From Cordylochernes scorpioides (Eukaryota; Arthropoda; Arachnida; Pseudoscorpiones; Chernetidae): 64,000 nucleotides of DNA. The notes beneath the pieces are model-generated. The model was not told the DNA's origin, did no database searches, and saw only the letters and a program-made list of their open reading frames with translations. Shown piece by piece: positions 56,278 to 64,000 of the stretch. The stretch lies in the NCBI GenBank assembly GCA_030710605.1, contig CP092874.1, positions 39,035,063 to 39,099,062 of the forward strand, given 5' to 3'. A program made the translations under genes and the position numbers. The number at the start of each line of letters is the position of its first letter. Within the stretch, counting starts at the first letter, position 1.

Positions 56278-57007
56278 TGTCATAATTTGTATATAACTGG
56301 ATGTAATCCCACCACAATATGTATGCAATGTATACCCTAAAGATTTTAATAAAAACAAGGCTTAGAATCTGGGAGAGAAAGGCCATCAAAGAGGAAGCAA
56401 TCATTAGCAGGTTTTATTATCCAGGAACTCATAAAACTGGTTCAAGAACCTAGTATTTCCTGGATCAGGTCAGAACAAGTCCAGAACAAAGGGATAGCAA
56501 AAGACCCAATCAGAGAATATGAGAATTAGCTAGGAACCAATAGAAAGCTTACACGTCTCAAACACCAGCCAATCAAAACCCTGAATAGTTTTCGTGTTTA
56601 AATCGCGTACTGGGTTTAGTCAGTTGGGACCTGGACAGCATCGAGTTAGCACCTGGACCGACCAAGGAACCGCTTAGGAGCCAGCCACCACCCTCTCAAA
56701 CGATCAGATAAGTCTAATCCTCAATCATGTGAACAGCCATAGTTAATAGCCAACTCAGCCAAAAATAGCTTCAACCCCTTTCTCCCTAGATCGCTAGCCT
56801 TTTCCAATCCAAATCCTGTGTTTTTCGTTATTTTCCCCTGTGAGAACACCTTGTCACTTCAGCAACAACTGCGCCCACCACAATTCAATCAATCACCAAT
56901 CAACTCAACCATTAATCCCAAAAGGTAAACGTCCCGACGTTACAGTGAGTCGACAGGATTCTACAGTGTATACATCAAATATTACAGTGGTAACTTCCGA
57001 CGTTACA
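56278..57007. mobile_element. LTR-like dispersed repeat, copy B
   Basis: TGTCATAATTTGTATATAAC...GTCGACAGGATTCTACA, continuing to CCGACGTTACA|TATATAT. TATATA on both sides could be the TSD if the right end is at 57007. CCAAT-like boxes (CCAATCAGAG, GCCAATCAAAACC) lie in its middle. Confidence 0.55.
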
Positions 57008-57796
57008 TATATATTTATGAAAATGAAATCCAAAATCGATGTTTGTTATCGCGTTGCGCAAAATCTACAAAATCAATCATTATGAACTTCCGCATGTATG
57101 TAGCTGAAGATTTCGTTTAACATATAGGCTATTCAAAAAACCTAAAGGCTAATGTGCTCTTTTTTTATGTAAAACCCAAAAGCGTTAGTTCCAGCCTTTT
57201 ACCGCTTGGCGTAGCACTGGTCGTGACGATAAATGAATTTGATTGGTTAATAATTTTACACGTAGTTTGTTTACACGATGAATGTTTTTAAAAGGTAAGA
57301 TTATCCAATCGCCGTGAAACTTTAGGAAGTAATTTACTATACTACTGGGAAGGTTTCTGGTTTGAATTTGATTTGAAATAAATATTCGTAGCAATTTTAT
57401 TTGCAAATTTTCTACTTTCACTCGAAGCAGCGCTTCTCGCGGCTTCTGATGAAATTACATTTATAAATTGTAAAAATGCTAAAATGGGTTCCAAATATAA
57501 TAAATTTGATATTTAATTTGAGGATTTAGTAATATAATATTCCAATGACATTGTAAAAAACTTGGCATTTCAATATTAATATATATATTCAAAGGAAATT
57601 TCTTATTTAAAATTTAATAAACGTTTTCAAAAAATTATGTGTTTCAAAAATATATTTAAACGCATATAACAATTTTATATACGTTTATAAATCTATATAT
57701 AGGTGGATTGGATGTTTTCTAGAATCGTTTTAACAAATGTTCGTTAGGCAAACTTTTACTCGGGTAAAAACTGGGCGAAGCCGGAACATTCGCTAG
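57008..57796 (+). mobile_element. Helitron-like element, 3' end clear, 5' end tentative
   Basis: The right end AACTGGGCGAAGCCGGAACA then TTCGCTAG|T has the GGGC-GAA-GCC hairpin and CTAG end, as at 19047. The left end TATATATTTATGAAAATGAA resembles the TCTATATATATAAAAATGAA start of the 18.2-kb Helitrons but lacks a clear TC. No Rep/helicase coding. Confidence 0.65.
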
Positions 57797-57813
57797 TATT
57801 ATAAATATGTATA

Positions 57814-58985
57814 CACTGTAGGATCAAAAGGTTCCCAAACTTTTAAAAAATAAAAATAAAACAACTTTAAAAATTTAAAAATCAATTTTACTGTAAAGAA
57901 CAAAGCCTAAACTATAATTTAATTTGCAACGCCAGTAAATGCACATGCGTAGTTTTCATTTTAGGAATATTTTTGTTGTATTTAACTCGCGTCGGTTTCT
58001 GCAATGTCTTCATTGGAGCAAAGTGCAAACATTAAATTTTGCGTAAAATTAAAAAAGTCTTTCACAGAGACATTAGCATTAATGAATGAAGCTTGTGAAG
58101 ATGAAAAGATGTCACGAACGCAAGATTATTTCTGGTAAAAACGTTTTAAAGATGGCCGTAAGAGCTGATAGAAAAATTACTCTATTGATAATACTTGGAA
58201 TTTCGTATGGTAGTTGCCAAAATATTTTGGTGAACATTTAAACATGAATAAACTCTGTGGATATTTTGTCCCACGAAATTTAACAGATCAACAAAGAGAA
58301 ACAAAATTATCAATTTGCAAAGTATTAATTCAAACTGCAAATAATGATTCTGATTTTTCAAAAACAATAATAACTGGTGATGAAACATGATGCTTTCTTT
58401 TTGATCCACAAACCAAAAAACAATCACTCGAATGGCACACGCCAAGTTCTCCTAGGAACAAGTCCAAAGGAGAAGTAATGCATGTAGTGTAGGACTTGTC
58501 TATTCTGAATTTATTAAAAAGGGGGTTACTATTAATAAACAGGCATACAAAGAATACTCGTGCGCCTTCGGGATGCGATAAGAAGAAAAAGAAATTAACT
58601 TTTTAAATAAAAACAGTGGAAATTGCTACATGATAATGCCCCATATAGCAATTATTGTTCAAGACTATTAAGCCAAACACTCTGTATCTGTCTTGCCGCA
58701 TCCTCCTTACTCTCCTGATATCGCCCCATTCTTCTTCAAAACTTAAAATGACTTTAAAACAGAGGCGCTTTTCATCGTCATCAGAAGTAATTGAAAATGC
58801 GACGGTGGAGCTAAACAAGCTTAGAAAAATTGACTTTGAACTAGCAATTCAACATTTTTTTTCCACGCTTGAAAAAATGTGTAGATAACCAAGGCTCCTA
58901 TTTTGAAAATTTTGATGTTTAAATTTTATTATATGAATAAATAATTAATTTTTAAAAAGTTCGGGAATTTTTTTATCCTATCTGG
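57814..58985 (+). mobile_element. mariner element with TIRs, decayed
   Basis: Left TACACTGTAGGATCAAAAGG and right end, inverted, TACCAGATAGGATAAAAAAA then TTCCCGAACTTT form the TIRs. TA flanks at 57812-57813 and 58986-58987. About 1.17 kb, slightly short for a mariner. Confidence 0.85.
58004..58887 (+). pseudogene. mariner transposase, many stops and deletions
   Basis: The start MSSLEQSANIKFCVKLKKSF then TETLALMNEACEDEKMSRT is the N-terminal HTH. Then come FVPRNLTDQQRETKLSI-like text near 58270, TGDETWCF-like text near 58376 with a TGA in place of Trp, QTKKQSLEWHTPSSPR near 58410, HPPYSPDIAPF near 58700 and the C-terminal KLKMTLKQRRFSSSSEVIEN then ending CR at 58887. Internal stretches are missing. 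This mariner belongs to a different lineage from the 8.9-kb and 20/25-kb copies. Confidence 0.88.
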
Positions 58986-59004
58986 TATATATATATATAT
59001 ATCA

Positions 59005-59215
59005 AAGAAAGCATATTCTGACCACAAGCACATTAGCTTTTTTGATGGCAGAGCGCCATCTAGTGGAACAGAAATCAACTATTCATTGATTTAACCTGTT
59101 ACCTGATATTTGGCCAACCCAATTTCTTGATAAATCAAGAAAATCCATCACGAACGTGTTTCGGGCTGTTGGCCCTTGTCAAGAAATGGGTATTTAAGGC
59201 CAAGCTTGCATAAAT
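59005..59215 (-). mobile_element. Long-TIR family R1, copy cut by the Gypsy-like LTR
   Basis: AGCATATTCTGACCACAAGC...GATGGCAGAGCGCCATCTAG...TTTCGGGCTGTTGGCCCTTG then TCAAG, then GGTATTTAAGGCCAAGCTTG then CATAAATA, stopping at the presumed LTR start near 59227. Confidence 0.7.
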
Positions 59216-59226
59216 AGGCTAACATG

Positions 59227-59438
59227 TGTAGGCGCCATCGAAAGAGCCAAGATAAAAGATATAACGCACAGAATATAGAATCCGAGCTCCCCAGTAGAAG
59301 GAATACCCGGAAGACGACGGTACTCTCTGTTATATGTGTCGTTCACTATTATGATTTTGTTTTAATAAACGCTACTAAATTATTTCATTGGATCCTCTCT
59401 TTCTTTTTCCCAGTAAGAAACGCCTACGGAAGCCAACA
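59227..59438 (+). mobile_element. Presumed 5' LTR of a Gypsy-like element
   Basis: TGTAGGCGCCATCGAAAGAG...TTTTAATAAACGC...CGCCTACGGAAGCCAACA: TG...CA ends, a polyadenylation-like AATAAA, and a short size of about 212 bp. It is followed by GAAATTCAGAAGTGGGATGG, where a tRNA primer site would lie. A second fragment of it is found inverted at 36900-36960. The 3' LTR is not in the window. Confidence 0.6.
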
Positions 59439-59575
59439 GAAATTCAGAAGTGGGATGGTCCTGAAGAAAATTGAAGATTCACTGGAATAATTTGGAAACG
59501 AGAAGGACGTGGCGCGGTGGCCGATCAACGTAAGAGGAGTTGCATGGTATGTACGAAATTTAATTACCTATTCCT

Positions 59576-59797
59576 AAAAGTATTATTACAAGTCACCTCG
59601 ACAAAAGTATTATCGCAAAGTATCGCGGTAAAAGTATTATTACAAGTCACCTCGACAAAAGTATTATCGCAAAGTATCGCGGTAAAAGTATTATTGCAAG
59701 TCATCTCGATAAAAGTATTATCGCAAAGTATCGCGGTAAAAGTATTATTGCAAAATCATCTCGATAAAAAGTATTATCGCAAAGTATCGCGGTAAAA
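59576..59797 (+). repeat. 54-bp tandem repeat (two 27-bp half units), 4 copies, in the leader
   Basis: AAAAGTATTATTACAAGTCA then CCTCGAC alternates with AAAAGTATTATCGCAAAGTA then TCGCGGT. Each half unit is 27 nt and begins AAAAGTATTAT. The array lies between the LTR and gag. A plus-strand frame stays open (18-residue repeats), but its significance is doubtful. Confidence 0.9.
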
Positions 59798-59942
59798 AGA
59801 AAAAAAAAGTATTGTCTCAAAATTACTAAAGAAAAGTTGATTTCGTTTAAAGAAATAACTGAAACAGTACGTATCTGGTTTAGTCAGTTTTATTTGTTTA
59901 TTTTAAAATTTTTTGCTTTGTTTATTTTTCCTTTTGAAAAAC

Positions 59943-60253
59943 ATGACTTATTTAGCGAAAGTAAGGAAATGCGATTTGAGCAAGTTGGCGTATGAACTCG
60001 GCGAGGTAGTACCGCCAGAGAGCAGGATCGTCGACTAAAACACCTTATTTTGAATAGCCAATCTTACGAAGAAGAGTTCGCAAAGCAACTGTTGGAGACT
60101 CTGATCGAGGATCGGGAACGAATCGAACGGGAACGAAAAGAACAAATGGTAATGGAATTCGAGCTTGAGAAGCTGCGCATCCAGACTACACGCGGAAACA
60201 ACGATACGTCTCGAAGTACCACAATGACGCACATTACGAGATACGTAAACTGA
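59943..60253 (+). pseudogene. Gypsy-like gag, N-terminal part, frameshifted
   Basis: ATG at 59943 begins MTYLAKVRKCDLSKLAYELG then stops at 60036. Homology goes on in another frame from about 60040 (YEEEFAKQLLETLIEDRERI then a charged, probably coiled-coil run ending at 60253). A further one-base slip separates it from the downstream gag frame at 60253. The layout, a short helical head then a charged coil then a SCAN-like domain, matches gag of chelicerate/insect Gypsy elements. Confidence 0.75.
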
Positions 60254-60843
60254 TGCCCAAGTACGAGTCGAAGGACAATGATTTGAGTTTTTACCTAATT
60301 CTTTTCGAAAGACAGGCAAAGCGACTAGGATTGGATGAAGACCAATGGGCGTTCAGCCTCCTAGGATTGCTACCTTACGAAATGACTCAATTAATCGCTC
60401 GGGAGACAGAAGAACAAAGCGGCGATTATAGGTTCGTGAAAAGGTTGCTCCTAAAACGGTACAAGTTGAGCCCCGAACAATTCAGACAAAAATTCGAGAA
60501 GCACGAGAGATCTCAAAAGGGTTCCTGGAGAGACTTCGCTTTCGAATTGCGAGGATATTTCAACGAATGGATCGAAGGAATGAACGTGGAAAATTTCGAC
60601 GCCCTAAAGGATTTGTCCGTCACTAACCAGCTAAAGAAAAAAGTTCCAAATGTGCTGCGTAATCATCTCATTGACGATTGGACCAAGTTAAACAACCCAG
60701 ATGAGTTGGCGGATAAACTGGACGAGTACGAAAATGTTCGCACCGAGATGGGACCTCCGCATTGGAATGCGAAACACCTCATACCACCGTCGTTTCAGCA
60801 GAAATCTGCGAGATTCCCCAACCAAAGCGAAGTTAAAGACTAA
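60253..60843 (+). CDS. Gypsy-like gag, capsid-like (SCAN-related) part
   Basis: A 196-residue frame starting MPKYESKDNDLSFYLILFER then QAKRLGLDEDQWA, followed by LLPYEMTQLIA, KRLLLKRYKLSPEQFRQKFE and ELRGYFNEWIEGM. This is the alpha-helical retrotransposon gag/SCAN-like domain that assembles the particle around element RNA. The Met at 60253 is probably internal, because homology runs in from the preceding frame. The frame ends at 60843, 67 bp before the zinc-knuckle frame, with another shift between. Codon use is less AT-rich than the flanks, as expected for a recently mobile element. Confidence 0.88.
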   Translation: MPKYESKDNDLSFYLILFERQAKRLGLDEDQWAFSLLGLLPYEMTQLIARETEEQSGDYRFVKRLLLKRYKLSPEQFRQKFEKHERSQKGSWRDFAFELRGYFNEWIEGMNVENFDALKDLSVTNQLKKKVPNVLRNHLIDDWTKLNNPDELADKLDEYENVRTEMGPPHWNAKHLIPPSFQQKSARFPNQSEVKD

Positions 60844-60909
60844 ACAAGGAACGAATGTTTCGGGTCAAGACGCTGCAAGGAACGAAATCAGTGAAACGTA
60901 CCTAACACC

Positions 60910-62058
60910 TTGAGGAGAATGGTCAACCGTACGATCAGAAACGACAAGGGAGAACCGAAGTGCTTCAACTGCAATCAGTTTGGACACATTGCCAGAGACT
61001 GCCCAGCACCCAGGACTACGTTGACATGCCGAGGATGCGGTCAAACGGGACACAAGGAAAGGAATTGCACAAGACCCAAAGAAGGACTAAAAGTAGCCAA
61101 CCTGGAAGTCGAAGGACTGGAGACTGTCCCGCCAGATGTATATTTGAAGGATGTCAAGATCGACAACAAGGAAACCGTGAAGGCAATGATAGACACCGGG
61201 AGCAGCAGTTGTCTAATGAGAGAATCGGTCGCAAGGAGGATCAGCGTCGACATCGAACCAGACTCGACTAGTCTGTACGGCATCGGTAACCAGACTGCAC
61301 CAGCTGCCAGGACCGTTGGGAAGACGACAGTCGACCTGGAGATTGATGGCATCGTCGGAAGGGAAATCACTGTATTCATTGTCAACGATGATGCCCAACC
61401 CTATGACCTATTAATTGGAAGAACATGGACAGATCTGCCCTACGTATCCTTCGCCAGAATTGGTAAAAACTTGCATATTGGCTATTCATCCGAATTTCCG
61501 TTTGCTAATCTGCAAGAAGAAATCAAGTCGCGTCGCATCGAACTGAGAGCAACCGAAACTGTTCAGTTGGAGAGCGACTCCATTAACTTTACAAGTGCAA
61601 TCACAGACGAGGTAAAGGACGGATATGTATTGTTCACAGGAGTAGATGACGCCTGTGTCGATTCCCTATTGGAAGTGGTCGATGGAAAGACGACCGTACC
61701 CATCATCTCAGCTGGCAAGGGCAAGTTGAGAGTAAGGAAGAACCAATGTGTAGGGCGAGTTGAACTACTGAACCTGATGATATTGTTGTTAACCTGGACG
61801 TCGCAGAGGATTCGTTTCAGACTAAAAATGAAGAGAAGAGGGAAGACAAGACCAAATGAAACGAAGCGCCCCATACTGCCTGAGGACATCAACGTCAATC
61901 ATTCTCTGACTTCGAAAGAGAGACAAGAAATCCTAGATGTAGTAAACGAGTATAGAGACTGTTTCGCTCTTGGCATGGAGGAATTAGGGTGCACCGATGT
62001 CACCAAGATGGACATTAAGGAGGTTGATGAAGCAAGCCATCTGTCTGAGACCGTATAA
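60910..62058 (+). CDS. Gypsy-like gag zinc knuckles, aspartic protease, start of RT
   Basis: A 382-residue frame. Two CCHC knuckles, C18-x2-C21-x4-H26-x4-C31 and C40-x2-C43-x4-H48-x4-C53, bind element RNA. A retropepsin-like protease follows with MIDTGSSSCLM (catalytic Asp95) and LLIGRTW near residue 165. The C-terminal 80 residues (ILPEDINVNHSLTSKERQEI onward) are the region just before Gypsy RT. After 62058 a frame change leads to LRPYKTTASEREAIRRF, then the gap. The RT palm, RNase H and integrase are not in the window. Confidence 0.92.
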   Translation: MRRMVNRTIRNDKGEPKCFNCNQFGHIARDCPAPRTTLTCRGCGQTGHKERNCTRPKEGLKVANLEVEGLETVPPDVYLKDVKIDNKETVKAMIDTGSSSCLMRESVARRISVDIEPDSTSLYGIGNQTAPAARTVGKTTVDLEIDGIVGREITVFIVNDDAQPYDLLIGRTWTDLPYVSFARIGKNLHIGYSSEFPFANLQEEIKSRRIELRATETVQLESDSINFTSAITDEVKDGYVLFTGVDDACVDSLLEVVDGKTTVPIISAGKGKLRVRKNQCVGRVELLNLMILLLTWTSQRIRFRLKMKRRGKTRPNETKRPILPEDINVNHSLTSKERQEILDVVNEYRDCFALGMEELGCTDVTKMDIKEVDEASHLSETV

Positions 62059-62127
62059 GACGACTGCAAGTGAACGCGAAGCAATCAGGAGATTTGTCAA
62101 AGAGTGGGAAGGACAATGGAATAGTCA

Positions 62128-62227
62128 NNNNNNNNNNNNNNNNNNNNNNNNNNNNNNNNNNNNNNNNNNNNNNNNNNNNNNNNNNNNNNNNNNNNNNNNN
62201 NNNNNNNNNNNNNNNNNNNNNNNNNNN
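62128..62227. other. Assembly gap (100 N)
   Basis: Exactly 100 N. The sequence after the gap is not RT, so the gap or a misjoin removes the rest of the Gypsy-like pol. Confidence 0.99.
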
Positions 62228-62409
62228 TATTATATGGAATCAGAAACTTATCATTTGTTGGGACACCTCGTGGCCATAATATGCCAAAATAATCCAGAAC
62301 CCCACCTAACCTAACCATATCCCACCTTTGTCCATCTAAGCCACAAACCTTTGGTGATTGCGAGGTGTGGAGATGGAGCCTGAAGCCACCTTTAGCCTTG
62401 GCAGCACCG
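62228..62409. other. No gene recognised
   Basis: Starts TATTATATGGAATCAGAAAC and includes CCACCTAACCTAACC near 62302. Not related to pol. Confidence 0.4.
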
Positions 62410-62650
62410 AGCCAGAGACTGAGATCCCCTTCCTGTGGTCAAGCCACCTGACCTGTGGTGGATGACCTGGCCCTAACAAGCTAGTCTGAGATGGACTCAG
62501 ACACCCCTTCCTGGTGGTCGAGCCACATGTCCGATGGTGGCCGACTTGACCACAAGCTAGAGTCCAAGATGGACTCAGACGCCCCTTCCCTGTAGTCAAG
62601 CCACCGACCTATTGTGCTTGACCTGACTCGACCAGTATCAAGCCATACTC
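62410..62650. repeat. GC-rich degenerate tandem repeat, period about 80 bp, ~3 units
   Basis: GAGATGGACTCAGACACCCC then TTCCTGGTGGTCGAGCCAC recurs in altered form at about 62417, 62490 and 62569, with AAGCTAG and GACCTG blocks between. Confidence 0.7.
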
Positions 62651-63797
62651 CAGCATGCCTATAGGCAAGCCACAAGCCCATGGTGGGTGTTATAATCACC
62701 ATCTTCATGCAGAACACCAGCCTCACCACGAGCCCTGAACCTTTCCCAAGCTGATCCCAGATGCCCAGATCTGACAATATTAATTATATTTTTAAAATTC
62801 TTTTTTAATTCAATATTTTCGTATTTTTTATTCTATTTTTTTTGTGAATATTCCTTTAATAATTTTTATATTTAATTTATTTTATCATTTTTTTTAAGAT
62901 TTTTTTTTTATTTTTATTTTCATAGAGAGAAGAGTGATGATAGCCTTGGGGGTGAGTCCAGCAACACTGAGTCAAGAAAGCGGGATATTTTCTTTTTTTT
63001 AGTGAGAGTTTGATTTCTTCCTGAGAAGCTGAGGATTGGGAGTTGCTGAGGGCTCAGGCCGCTGGCTGCGGCCTTAGCCGCCTTTTTTTCGAATCCTGGA
63101 CTTTGGTGGGTGGATGTCGAGGTAGGTGGGGATAATCTGGTAATTTTGGCATAATAGGCCTTTTGTATAAAGTTTATATATACTTTTAAAACATCCCTTT
63201 TAAACATATATATATATAAAATAAAAGGATTTAAAAGCGCGAATGTTTCCCCTATACATAAAACGAACTTCTACTTCTATATATATATATAGGTTTTTCC
63301 TTTAATACCTTTTTTTAAATATTATATCTATATATGCGTGACTCTATTAAGTAATTTTTCTTTGTTTTTAATAAATATACCTGATGTACATTGAAAGATT
63401 ATTTTATTGGTCTAAATAAAAATTTGTTTAGTCAAAAAATGATTGGTTAATTTCCCCATTAACAGATATTGCTAGCCGGCACAGCTTTAGGTCTCTACAT
63501 GTGCAATAGATGAATATATTTGTGGTCTGCTATAACCTTGAGGTTTTCGATAAAAAAATTTAGTTCAGCATTTCTTTTATATATAATTTGTTATTTTTAT
63601 TTATTTTTATATAAAAAAAATCTTTTTACACATTGTGCAAATAAATTTAAATATAAAATAAGCGTTATTGTTAATATTCAAAATATCCATACCCTTATTA
63701 TACAAAATTAATTTTGTTCATAATATGAATTTATATATCTTTTTTTTCCTCCCCATTGAATATAAGCAAAATTATTTTTAAACTCAATTCTATTGAC
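62651..63797. other. No gene recognised
   Basis: A GC-richer part (62930-63130) includes GCCGCTGGCTGCGGCC. The rest is AT-rich with (TA)n near 63205 and 63279. Minus frame 62920-63207 lacks a recognisable domain. Confidence 0.4.
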
Positions 63798-63925
63798 GTT
63801 ATTTGGCGCTGAGTTTGATGTTGATAAACTTTAAAATGTTATAAAACCTTGATAAAGGTTGGCGTTCAGCCAACTGAAATATTGGTAAAATATATGATAT
63901 TTTGATCCAATATATTCCTTTTTAT
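63798..63925 (+). repeat. Dispersed repeat R2, plus copy
   Basis: GACGTTATTTGGCGCTGAGT...CCTTGATAAAGGTTGGCGTT then CAGCCAACTGAAATATTGG...CCAATATATTCCTTTTT, the clearest copy of the unit at 23966. Confidence 0.8.
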
Positions 63926-64000
63926 TTAAAGATTTATTTATTATGAGTTGCTAAATTTTCAAAACATTATCATTCAATGTTCATTGGAAAATAAATATTC

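Larger units (their letters stand above)
50512..56966 (+). repeat. Large direct duplication, copy 2 (partner at 1-6109)
   Basis: Follows copy 1 base by base with small differences. It lacks about 70 bp after 51935 and about 118 bp after 56172, has an expanded CT tract near 54769-54820, and has a 485-bp LINE insertion at 55147-55631. Copy 2 is not interrupted by a gap and continues into unrelated sequence. Confidence 0.95.

Overview
This is AT-rich eukaryotic DNA made almost entirely of transposable elements and their decayed remains. I see no convincing host gene. The elements (several DD34D mariners, non-LTR retrotransposons with RT, RNase H and CCHC parts, a Gypsy-type LTR element, a Penelope-like element, Helitrons, tRNA-derived SINEs and many MITEs), together with an arthropod-like 18S rRNA fragment, point to an arthropod. 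A chelicerate (spider, pseudoscorpion or tick) is my guess from the style of the LINE and gag proteins. Two runs of exactly 100 N (6110-6209 and 62128-62227) are scaffold gaps of unknown true size.

Layout. Positions 1-6109 are repeated in direct orientation, nearly identical, at 50512-56966. Each copy holds two hairpin/MITE elements, a LINE whose 5' part (ORF1, minus strand) is inverted against its 3' part (ORF2 end, plus strand), a TSD-flanked 18S rRNA fragment inside that ORF1, and an LTR-like repeat. Only copy 2 carries a further 485-bp LINE insertion with an 11-bp target duplication. From 6.2 to 17 kb lie a MITE, a broken mariner, a palindromic mariner derivative and a pair of ~0.87-kb inverted repeats. 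From 18.2 to 26.3 kb lie two abutting Helitron-like elements, a long-TIR element, two related mariners in opposite orientation (20.2 and 25.0 kb) and a long-armed inverted repeat enclosing a LINE fragment. From 28.7 to 36.8 kb lie a 26-bp minisatellite of about 1.4 kb, a long (TA)n tract and many dispersed non-autonomous repeats. From 37.3 to 41.3 kb lie a Penelope-like remnant with two hammerhead-like motifs, a second 5'-inverted LINE bounded by a 13-bp TSD, and a solo LTR. From 42 to 50.3 kb lie LINE 3' fragments, three TSD-supported tRNA-derived SINEs (one split by an hAT-like MITE) and a 75-bp tandem array. After duplication copy 2 come a Helitron end, a decayed mariner and a frameshifted Gypsy-like gag/protease region that runs into the second gap.

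The genes do not form a host pathway. They are replication genes of selfish elements, nearly all broken. The longest intact frames are the LINE RNase H frame (39427-40518), the LINE RT frame (38412-39365), and the Gypsy-like gag (60253-60843) and zinc-knuckle/protease (60910-62058) frames. The most notable recurring signal is a hammerhead-like core (CTGANGA, short hairpin, GAAA) found in the Penelope-like repeats and, in looser form, in several apparently unrelated repeat families of the window.
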